DNA of 64,000 nucleotides, from the NCBI RefSeq assembly GCF_000383615.1, contig NZ_KB911584.1, forward strand, positions 124,001 to 188,000. The letters run 5' to 3'. This stretch comes from Streptomyces canus 299MFChir4.1. GTDB lineage: Bacteria > Actinomycetota > Actinomycetes > Streptomycetales > Streptomycetaceae. The translations under genes and the position numbers were made by a program. The notes beneath the pieces were generated by a model. That model was not told where the DNA came from and searched no databases. It saw nothing but the letters and a program-made list of their open reading frames with translations. Below are positions 57,384-64,000 of this stretch, one piece after another; within the stretch, counting starts at the first letter, position 1; each line of letters starts with the position of its first letter.

Positions 57384-57454
57384 CCCAGGGGCGCGGGGCT
57401 GCATCGATCTGCGGCTCCGCCGCGTGGGCGCGACCGGCCACAACGGACGCCCGG
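57384..57454. repeat. Dispersed Streptomyces intergenic repeat element
   Basis: The stretch beginning CAGGGGCGCGGGGCTG at 57386 and continuing GCGGCTCCGCCGC (57411-57423, a short hairpin), then TGGGCGCGACC and GGCCACAACGG, matches a small repeat often seen between Streptomyces genes. Recognition is from memory; only one copy lies in this window. It also sits between two convergent genes and may aid termination. Confidence 0.6.
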
Positions 57455-57473
57455 TTCCCCACCGCACAAGTCC

Positions 57474-60209
57474 CTACGGCATCTTGTCCCCGAGAAGCGC
57501 CAGGTTCTCGATGGCGGCCAGCCCGTACAGCGCGGTGTCGTTGCTCGACACCCAGGCCGCCTCACTACCCGCCACCAGCGAGACCGGCCCGCTCAACGCC
57601 TCCGTCTTCCACGGCGCCGACTCCTTGTACCCGTCGGAGTTGTAGAACTTGTCCCACGCGCGCGTGGCCAGCTTGGCGTCCCCGGTCTTCACGGCCGCGT
57701 AGGCGTCCAGCCGCGAGTGGCCCTGGAAGAGCAGCAGGGTCCCGAAGTTGGACCCGTACCGCGCCGCCTGCTCGGCCTTGGTCGCGTTGAAGTAGCGGCA
57801 GTAGTCGAAGTACGCCTCGTTGAACCTGGGCATGTCGACGAGGTCGATGAGCTCGGCGCACAGCTCGTTGAGCCCGAACACCGCGGACAGGTGCGAGACC
57901 CCTACGACCGGCGCCGAGGCCACCGCGAACGTGCCCGTGTCGAGGTCGTACAGGCCACTGCCCTGGACGAACCCGTTGGGCTGGGCGGCGATGCCCTCCA
58001 TCGTCGACAGGACGCGTGCCTTTGCCTTCTCCCACTTGGGCCCCTTGCGCTCCCACTCGGTCAGCCACGCCGAGACGAGCCCGCTCCAGTCCGTGCCGAA
58101 GCCGATCGACAGGGCGTGCCGGTCGGGCGTGTACGGGTCCGTGCGTACCTTGCGCAGGGGGTCCAGTACGAGGAACGTCTCGTCGGAGTCGACATTGGCG
58201 TGCATGAGGTCGCCGACGCGCTCGTCCGCGGTGAGGAAGTAGTAGTAGCGGCGGTACGTCGTGTTGGCGATGCGCTGCTGCTTGGCGCTGTCGGCGTAGT
58301 GCTGCACTCCGTGCCGGGTGCCGAGTCCGGCCCACTGGCCCAGGTGGTAGACGTCGACCTCGCCGGTGTGCCGGGTCATCGACTCGGCGAACCGGAAGAT
58401 GTCCGCGCGGCCCGACCTGATGTACGCGAACCACAGCCAGAGGTCCGGCGAGAGCTCGGAGTTGTCCCAGGCGTAGCCGCCGATGTCGTACCGCCACTGG
58501 TGCCTGACGGTGTCATAGGTGTGCATGATGTCGCCGTAGTCCCAGAAGCCGTACCAACGGCGTTGCTCCACCTGGTCCTTGTAGTAGGCGAAGAGGAAGT
58601 CGAGGTGGTCCTCGATCTTCGCCTTGGCCGGCGTGGACCGGTCGGGCTCGGAGTACAGGCCGGGTCCGAAGACCTTCGCCTTGATGAGCTGCTTGGGCGG
58701 GGCGGCGAGCTGCGGCAACACCCGTACGGCCTCGACCTGTTGAGCCAGGGCCTCCGGGGACGGCGTCGACTCGTTGGCCCAGAACAGCAGTTCCGAGGTG
58801 CGGGCGATGCCGTAGGGCGTGCCGAACTCCGGCTCGTAGTCCTCGTAGGTGATGTTGAGGCCTTCGAGCTGCTCCGCGAAGGTGTCCTGGCCCATGCCGT
58901 CGTGGTAGAAGCGCAGGTCCATGGGCTGGGCCTCGGGCGACCAGAGCCAGAGGGTGACCTCGGCCTCGTCGGTCTGGGCGTCGCGGATGTCGAGCTGGGA
59001 AGGGTGCTTCTCCCAGAAGTCCCGCAGGCCGAAGGAGAATCCGCCGCTCGCGCCACCGACGTAGCCGAACCCGGAGGACCGCCTGCCGCCGCCGGCGCCG
59101 ACCCAGCCGTGTCCCTTCTTGGTGCGCTTGCGCAGGGTGAAGCCGTCGGCGGAGAGCTGGGAGAGGGTGTAGTCGCCCCACTCGGGGATGTACTGGAGCC
59201 GGGTGGTGACCCGCTGGTCCCAGGTGGAGGGGTCAGGCAGCTCCTTGCCCGCGTACTGGGCCTCCTGCACGGCGATGCCGGGGTCGCGGCGCAGCCCGGT
59301 GATGCCCTTGACGGCCTCCCGCAGCAGGCCGGTGCCCTCGCCGCCGACGCGGATGTGGCGGTCGTACGCCTGGTCGCGCATCGGCACGGTGAAGCGGACG
59401 CCGAGGCCGCGGATGAAGTCGCCGCTCGCCTTGCCGGGTTCCTGGGTGCCGTCGTAGGTGATGGTGTGCACCATGCGGAAGGAGTCGGCGCCCGCGTAGA
59501 AGTAGAGGCGGATCGAGAAGGGCAGCCAACTCCGGTTGCCCTTGCGGTGCTTGCCGTCGATCTTGACGACCGCGCGGACCGGACCGGACTGCTCGACGGT
59601 GACCTCGGAGACGGCCCCCTCGAAGCGCTCCGTCCTGACCGTGCCCTGGTCCTCGTCCTCGATCTCGGGCTGGCGGATCAGCACGAGCCGCCCGTTCTTG
59701 GCGATCTCCGTCGACCCGCGGGTGACCGACTTGATGAGGGTGGCGCCCGACTTGCCGATCTTCGCGGTGATGACGCCGGTGGAGACGGTGATGGTGCCGC
59801 CGCTCTTGTCGACGGTGACCTTCTTGTCGGGTACGGCGGCGTCGCCCGCGCTCAGCGACAGCTTGCCGTTGCCCGAACTGACCGCGTGCGCGGTCCACTT
59901 GAGCGAGCCGTCGGGCCAGTAGGCGATCGGCCAGGACTGGACCGGCACGGCCTTGCCGTCGGCGTCCGTGACCGCGAACTTCTGGTCCTCCTGATAGGCG
60001 CCTCTGGGCCAGGGGACACCGACGGTGGAGCCGGGTGCGGCGCCGAGGCCGCCTTCCTCCAGCCAGTCCAGGGTCACGGGAGAGTCGTCGGCCTCGGCGG
60101 CTCCGGGCGCGGCCTGCGCGTCCTTGGCTCCCAGCGCCCAGCTGAACTGCGCGGCGGCGCCGGCGACGGCGGCCGCCTTGAGAATGGACCTGCGGGGGAT
60201 GGGGGACAT
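57474..60209 (-). CDS. Secreted exo-rhamnogalacturonan lyase-like protein (PcRGLX/YetA-type), Tat signal
   Basis: Exported enzyme of about 911 residues. Residues 1-37 are a Tat signal (PRRSILKAAAVAGAAAQFSWA). The mature protein has an N-terminal beta domain, a central beta-sandwich-like part and a C-terminal helical barrel rich in Trp and Tyr (DLWLWFAYIRSGRADIFRFAE, YRRYYYFLTADERVGD). This matches the layout of exo-rhamnogalacturonan lyases. ATG at 60209 has AAAGGAA upstream. It follows the YesL-like and sugar ABC genes, supporting a role in pectin rhamnogalacturonan breakdown. Catalytic residues were not assigned. Confidence 0.78.
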   Translation of the reverse strand: MSPIPRRSILKAAAVAGAAAQFSWALGAKDAQAAPGAAEADDSPVTLDWLEEGGLGAAPGSTVGVPWPRGAYQEDQKFAVTDADGKAVPVQSWPIAYWPDGSLKWTAHAVSSGNGKLSLSAGDAAVPDKKVTVDKSGGTITVSTGVITAKIGKSGATLIKSVTRGSTEIAKNGRLVLIRQPEIEDEDQGTVRTERFEGAVSEVTVEQSGPVRAVVKIDGKHRKGNRSWLPFSIRLYFYAGADSFRMVHTITYDGTQEPGKASGDFIRGLGVRFTVPMRDQAYDRHIRVGGEGTGLLREAVKGITGLRRDPGIAVQEAQYAGKELPDPSTWDQRVTTRLQYIPEWGDYTLSQLSADGFTLRKRTKKGHGWVGAGGGRRSSGFGYVGGASGGFSFGLRDFWEKHPSQLDIRDAQTDEAEVTLWLWSPEAQPMDLRFYHDGMGQDTFAEQLEGLNITYEDYEPEFGTPYGIARTSELLFWANESTPSPEALAQQVEAVRVLPQLAAPPKQLIKAKVFGPGLYSEPDRSTPAKAKIEDHLDFLFAYYKDQVEQRRWYGFWDYGDIMHTYDTVRHQWRYDIGGYAWDNSELSPDLWLWFAYIRSGRADIFRFAESMTRHTGEVDVYHLGQWAGLGTRHGVQHYADSAKQQRIANTTYRRYYYFLTADERVGDLMHANVDSDETFLVLDPLRKVRTDPYTPDRHALSIGFGTDWSGLVSAWLTEWERKGPKWEKAKARVLSTMEGIAAQPNGFVQGSGLYDLDTGTFAVASAPVVGVSHLSAVFGLNELCAELIDLVDMPRFNEAYFDYCRYFNATKAEQAARYGSNFGTLLLFQGHSRLDAYAAVKTGDAKLATRAWDKFYNSDGYKESAPWKTEALSGPVSLVAGSEAAWVSSNDTALYGLAAIENLALLGDKMP

Positions 60210-60300
60210 GGCCGTTCCTTTCCATGGACAGGTGGTCAGGGGCATGACAGAGAGAGGTGCGACGCCGAAAGCGCCGACCTTGTGACAGGGGCACCGCCCG

Positions 60301-60894
60301 TCAGCGGCGCCGGTAGCGCTCCTCCACGGCGACGGCCGCCGCCGCGACGGCCCCGAGGACCGGGACCGCCAGCGGCGCGAGGAACCCCGCGGACAGGGCC
60401 ACGACGGCCAGACCGGCGACGATCAGGAAGGACCCGGCCGGGTCGCGCAGGGTCCGGCGTACGGCGTCCGCGAGCAGCGCGCGCCAGGAAGCGCCCGGAG
60501 CCCAGACCGCCGACGCGCGGAGCCCGGCCACCGCGAGTCCGATCAGTGCGAACAGTCCGACGGCCCCGACGAGCGGGCCGCCGGGAATTCCGGCCCGCGC
60601 GGCCTGGACGTCCACCCAGACCGCGGCCGCCGCGAACCACCCGGCGACCCCGACGAGCCACCCGCGGCGCACGGCCGTACGGAAGTCCGCGACGAACTCC
60701 CGTCGGCCGCCGCCCTCGTGGCCCGTACACCGCCGCAGGTGCCGGGCCCCGGCGGCGAAGGCCGCCGGGTAGGTGACGAGGCCGAGACAGGCCACGGCGA
60801 TCCACACGCCGGTGAGCAGGGACTCGGCGAAGAGAGCGAAGCGCTCGCCGCCGAACACGGAGGACTTGCGTGCCTTCACACGTGCTTGCGCCAT
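60301..60894 (-). CDS. YesL/DUF624-like membrane protein
   Basis: Membrane protein of 197 residues with four to five helices and the DUF624-like pattern of a Tyr/Phe-rich first helix (LLTGVWIAVACLGLVTYPAAF) and HLRRCTGHEGGGRREFVADF in the loop. In Bacillus, YesL sits in the rhamnogalacturonan utilisation operon with the same transporter type; function unknown. It lies between the permease genes and the lyase gene, consistent with one operon. Confidence 0.78.
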   Translation of the reverse strand: MAQARVKARKSSVFGGERFALFAESLLTGVWIAVACLGLVTYPAAFAAGARHLRRCTGHEGGGRREFVADFRTAVRRGWLVGVAGWFAAAAVWVDVQAARAGIPGGPLVGAVGLFALIGLAVAGLRASAVWAPGASWRALLADAVRRTLRDPAGSFLIVAGLAVVALSAGFLAPLAVPVLGAVAAAAVAVEERYRRR

Positions 60895-60913
60895 GGTGAC
60901 CGCCTCAGCCTTC

Positions 60914-61786
60914 TCACTTCAGTCCGGACGTCGCCATGCCGTCGATCAGATAGCGCTGGAAGGCCATGAAGAAGGCGATGACCGGCACCAGCGCCACCAG
61001 CGACATCGCGATCATGCTGCCGTAGTTGGAGATGCCCTCCTGGTCGCGGAACATCATCAGGCCGAGCGAGACGGTGTACTTGGAGGGGGTGTTGAGGTAG
61101 ATCAACGGCCCCATGAAGTCGTTCCACGTGTTGATGAAGGTGAAGATCGCGCTGGTGATGAGGGCGGGACGGCACAGCGGCAGCACGATCGACCAGTAGG
61201 TCCTCAGATGCCCGCAGCCGTCGAGCTTGGCAGCCTCGTCCAGCTCGCGCGGCAGCCCGCGCATGAACTGCACCATCAGGAAGACGAAGAACGCCTCCGT
61301 CGCCAGGAACTTGCCGGCCACGAGCGGCACCAGCGTGTCGACGAGTTCCAGCTTGCGGAACATCACGTACTGCGGGATGAGCAGCACGTGATAGGGCAGC
61401 AGCAGGGTGCCGATCATGAGCGTGAACAGCAGGTTCCGGCCGGCGAAGCGGATCTTGGCGAAGGCGTACGCGGTCAGGGAGCTGGAGATCACGACACCGG
61501 CCACGGCGAGGCCCGCGTAGGTCAGCGAGTTCAGGAAGAAGGTGCTGATCGAGATGCCGGAGATGCCGTCGGCGAGCGCGGAGAAGTTCGCCCAGACCGG
61601 CTTGGCGGGCAGCAGGTCGATGCTGGCGATGATGTCCTTGCTCGGCTTGAACGAGGCACCGAGCACCCAGATCACCGGGTACAGGACGATCGCGAGGACG
61701 GCGAGCGCGCCCACGTGCCAGGCGATCGATCCGGTGCGCCGCCGCTCGTTCGCGGTGCGCGCGACGGGCGGGCTGACAGTGGTCAC
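60914..61786 (-). CDS. Sugar ABC transporter permease (MalG-type)
   Basis: Inner-membrane permease of 290 residues with six helices. The EAA loop that contacts the ATPase is EAAKLDGCGHLRTYWSIVLPLCRP. GTG at 61786 overlaps the stop of the MalF-type gene (GTGA). No ATPase gene is visible in the operon, so a shared MsiK-type ATPase encoded elsewhere is likely, as known for Streptomyces sugar importers. Confidence 0.92.
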   Translation of the reverse strand: MTTVSPPVARTANERRRTGSIAWHVGALAVLAIVLYPVIWVLGASFKPSKDIIASIDLLPAKPVWANFSALADGISGISISTFFLNSLTYAGLAVAGVVISSSLTAYAFAKIRFAGRNLLFTLMIGTLLLPYHVLLIPQYVMFRKLELVDTLVPLVAGKFLATEAFFVFLMVQFMRGLPRELDEAAKLDGCGHLRTYWSIVLPLCRPALITSAIFTFINTWNDFMGPLIYLNTPSKYTVSLGLMMFRDQEGISNYGSMIAMSLVALVPVIAFFMAFQRYLIDGMATSGLK

Positions 61787-62739
61787 TTGGCGGCCTCCTC
61801 GTAGTGCACCCACTTCTTCTGCGACCAGAACAGGACCGCCGTGACCAGCGCCACCGCGACCACCAGCGACCAGGCCATCGCGGAGGCGAAGCCCATCTGG
61901 GCCTCCTTGAAGCCCTTCTGGTAGAGGTAACAGGTGTAGACGAGGGTGGCGTCGGCGGGCCCGCACTGGGTGTTGGAGACCACGTACGCGGACCCGAACA
62001 CCTGGAACGCGTGGATGGACTCCAGCAGCACGTTGAAGAACAGCACCGGGGAGATCATCGGCAGCGTGATGTTCCAGAACCTGCGGAAGGGACCGGCCCC
62101 GTCCACCTCGGCCGCCTCGTACAGCTCCCGCGGGACCTGCTTGAGGCCGGCCAGGAAGATGACCATCGGCGCGCCGAACTGCCAGATGCTCAGGGCCACC
62201 AGGGAGTAGAGGACGTAGTCCGGGTTGCCGATCCAGCCGCCCACGTTCAGCCCGAAGACCTTCTGCGTACGGTCCACGATCGCGTCGTCCGAGAACAGCG
62301 CCCGCCACACGAAGCCGACGGAGACGCTGGCACCGATGAGGGAGGGCATGTAGAACGCGGCCCGGTACAGGCCCTGCCCGCGCCGGCTCTGCGCGAGCAG
62401 CAGCGCGACACCGAGGGCCAGCAGCAGCTTCAGCGGAGTGGCCACGACGACGTACTTGAGCGTGACCTCCACCGACTTCTGCCAGCGCGGGTCCTGGAAC
62501 ATCGTCGTGAAGTTGTCGAGGCCCACCCACTCGGGCGGGGTGAACAGGTTGTACCGGGTGAACGCGTAGTACAGCGACGCGATCATCGGCCCCGCCGTGA
62601 GGACCAGGAACCCCGCGATCCACGGCGACATGAAGAGATAGCCGGCGAGGTTCTCGCGGCGCCGCCCGCGCCGCCCGGCGGCAGGAGCGGCGGACCGCTT
62701 CTTCGCCGGGCGCACGGGCGCTTCCTTGACGAGCGTCAT
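61783..62739 (-). CDS. Sugar ABC transporter permease (MalF-type)
   Basis: Permease of 318 residues with an N-terminal basic tail (KKRSAAPAAGRRGRRREN), six helices and the EAA loop YEAAEVDGAGPFRRFWNITLPMISP. It pairs with the MalG-type permease that it overlaps by four bases and follows the binding protein by 14 bases. Predicted substrate is a pectin-derived oligosaccharide, by context only. Confidence 0.92.
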   Translation of the reverse strand: MTLVKEAPVRPAKKRSAAPAAGRRGRRRENLAGYLFMSPWIAGFLVLTAGPMIASLYYAFTRYNLFTPPEWVGLDNFTTMFQDPRWQKSVEVTLKYVVVATPLKLLLALGVALLLAQSRRGQGLYRAAFYMPSLIGASVSVGFVWRALFSDDAIVDRTQKVFGLNVGGWIGNPDYVLYSLVALSIWQFGAPMVIFLAGLKQVPRELYEAAEVDGAGPFRRFWNITLPMISPVLFFNVLLESIHAFQVFGSAYVVSNTQCGPADATLVYTCYLYQKGFKEAQMGFASAMAWSLVVAVALVTAVLFWSQKKWVHYEEAAK

Positions 62740-62753
62740 GGTGGTACGTCCCC

Positions 62754-64000
62754 TCAGCCCGCGAACGCGGCCTTGGCCTCGCTGAACAGCGCCTTGGACG
62801 CGTCGGCGGGCTTGGTCTTGCCCTGGGAGACCTCGCCGCCGATCCGCAGGAACGCCGCCTCGATGACGTCGGCGCCCGACGGGTGCGGGGTGATCTTCCC
62901 GAGCACGCCGGCCTTGGCGACCTCTTCCTCGTACGCCTTGACACCCTTGTTGGTGGGGTCGGTGGGCGTGAACGCGTCGTACTGCTCGGTCGTGGCGAGG
63001 ATGCCGCGGTCGTAGCCCATGATCTTGCCGACCTCGGGGTCGTGGACCATGAAGGAGATGAACTGGGCGACTTCCTTGGGGTGCTTGGTCCCGGAGAAGC
63101 CGCTGAGCATCAGCGAGCCGAGGTACTGGCCGGTGTGCTTGCCGTCCATGGTGGGGATCGGTGCGAGTCCGTAGTCCGACTCGCCCTCACCCTCGTAGCG
63201 GATGGAGAAGTTGTCCCAGGTGAATTCGGACGCCGCGAGCCCGGCCGACAGACCCGACTTGGGTTGCACCTGCTCGATCTTCTTCGGATCGGCGACCAGC
63301 CCGGACTTCACGCGCTTGTACGCGTCCGTCCACCACTGCGTCAGATCGTCCTCGGTGAAGCCGAGATCGGAGTCGGTGAAGAATGCCTTGCCGTTCTGCC
63401 GCAGATACAGGTCGTACAGGTACATGATGCCGTGGTATCCGGTGTCACCGGCGATCTTCAGCTTGTCCTGGATCGTCTGGAGCGCGGCGAAGTACTCGTC
63501 CCAGGTCCAGCCCATCTTCGCCTCGACGCCCGCCTTCTTGAAGGCCTTGAGGTCGATGACGAGTGCCATGGTGTTGGCACCGACGGGGATGCCGAGCTGC
63601 TTTCCGTCGACCTGACCGTTCGCCAGAACTCCGTTGCGGAAGTTGTCCAGGCTCAGATTCCCGGAGTCCGCCTGCGACTTGAGATCCAGCAGAACACCGC
63701 GCTTGTCGTACTTGCGCAGGAAGCCGACCGCATTCTGGAATACGTCCGGCGGATTACCGCCGGAGGCCTGGGTCTGGAACTTCTCCCAGAACGCCTGATA
63801 GTCAGTGAATTCAGGCTTGATCTTGATCTTCGGGTACTTCTTCTCGAAGAGCGCGATCGTCTTCTTGATGGCGATGGTGCGCGGCTCGCCACCCCACCAC
63901 GCGTAACGCAGTGTCACCGTTCCGTCTCCGGAACTGCCGCTGTCTCCACCGCACCCCGTCGTCGCGGCCAGCCCCAGCGTCGCCGCCGTAGCCCCGGCCG
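62754..64000 (-). CDS. Sugar-binding lipoprotein of the ABC importer (5' end beyond the window)
   Basis: Extracellular solute-binding protein family 1; the frame stays open to 64000, so the true start lies outside. A lipobox-like TTGC cysteine lies near 63950, after an Ala/Thr/Leu-rich signal segment. The mature part begins LRYAWWGGEPRT, then FEKKYPKIKIKPEF, and ends in FSEAKAAFAG. It delivers sugar to the two downstream permeases. The lipobox -3 position is Thr rather than Leu, an unusual but tolerated choice. Confidence 0.9.
   Translation of the reverse strand, partial: AGATAATLGLAATTGCGGDSGSSGDGTVTLRYAWWGGEPRTIAIKKTIALFEKKYPKIKIKPEFTDYQAFWEKFQTQASGGNPPDVFQNAVGFLRKYDKRGVLLDLKSQADSGNLSLDNFRNGVLANGQVDGKQLGIPVGANTMALVIDLKAFKKAGVEAKMGWTWDEYFAALQTIQDKLKIAGDTGYHGIMYLYDLYLRQNGKAFFTDSDLGFTEDDLTQWWTDAYKRVKSGLVADPKKIEQVQPKSGLSAGLAASEFTWDNFSIRYEGEGESDYGLAPIPTMDGKHTGQYLGSLMLSGFSGTKHPKEVAQFISFMVHDPEVGKIMGYDRGILATTEQYDAFTPTDPTNKGVKAYEEEVAKAGVLGKITPHPSGADVIEAAFLRIGGEVSQGKTKPADASKALFSEAKAAFAG

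Noticed and set aside
57717-60776. 1019-codon plus-strand open frame
   Set aside because: Antisense to the secreted lyase gene, which has a Tat signal, ribosome site and family pattern.

Overview
The window is a high-GC actinobacterial chromosome segment, almost certainly Streptomyces. Codons strongly favour G/C in third position, GTG and TTG starts are common, and terminators are long GC hairpins mostly without a U-tract. The gene set (relA, secDF-yajC, ruvCAB, pdxST, an EF-G2 type fusA, thrS, DUF349, DUF6167 and DUF948 proteins) matches the conserved central Streptomyces chromosome. Most of the window is housekeeping DNA with a few accessory cassettes set between core operons.

Layout. (1) 1-11.1 kb, minus strand: DUF948, DUF6167, alaS, ruvX, mltG, aroE, then aroC and aroK. 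A two-gene molybdenum hydroxylase (iorAB-like) sits between aroE and aroC. (2) 11.2-13.4 kb: a plus-strand STAND-type ATPase with a TPR-like tail. (3) 13.4-16.4 kb, minus: rpsD with a structured leader, rarA, and a VKOR-type oxidoreductase. (4) 16.5-20.0 kb, plus: ABC exporter plus two-component system in one overlapping operon. (5) 20.1-22.1 kb, minus: a metallo-beta-lactamase-fold hydrolase and hisS. (6) 22.2-24.4 kb, plus: membrane-anchored cyclophilin and DUF349 protein. (7) 24.5-27.3 kb, minus: soluble Ser/Thr kinase, EACC1-like protein, caspase-TPR protein. This looks like a signalling or conflict cassette and is the most interesting part. (8) 27.4-39.8 kb, minus: relA, apt, secF, secD, yajC, ruvB, ruvA, ruvC, yebC, pdxT, pdxS and a LemA-like protein. 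(9) 40.3-43.1 kb, minus: pimA, acyltransferase and pgsA for phosphatidylinositol mannosides. (10) 43.4-47.4 kb, plus: an EF-G-like protein and an unknown membrane protein. (11) 47.5-54.9 kb: HIT protein, potassium channel with a disordered repeat-bearing tail, thrS, a DUF4365 gene pair, a DEDDh exonuclease, tRNA-Val(CAC) and an SRPBCC protein. (12) 55.0-57.4 kb: a large polytopic membrane protein. (13) 57.5-64 kb, minus: sugar-binding lipoprotein, two permeases, a YesL-like protein and a secreted rhamnogalacturonan-lyase-like enzyme, which together look like a pectin-fragment utilisation operon running off the right edge.

How genes cooperate: aroK, aroC and aroE give chorismate. secD, secF and yajC assist protein export. 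ruvA, ruvB and ruvC process Holliday junctions, with RarA and RuvX having related roles elsewhere. pdxS and pdxT make pyridoxal phosphate. pgsA, the acyltransferase and pimA make mannosylated inositol lipids. The ABC and two-component operon is probably a self-regulated export response. No CRISPR array, insertion sequence, integrase or origin was seen. Functional calls rest on reading motifs by eye; no database search was run.
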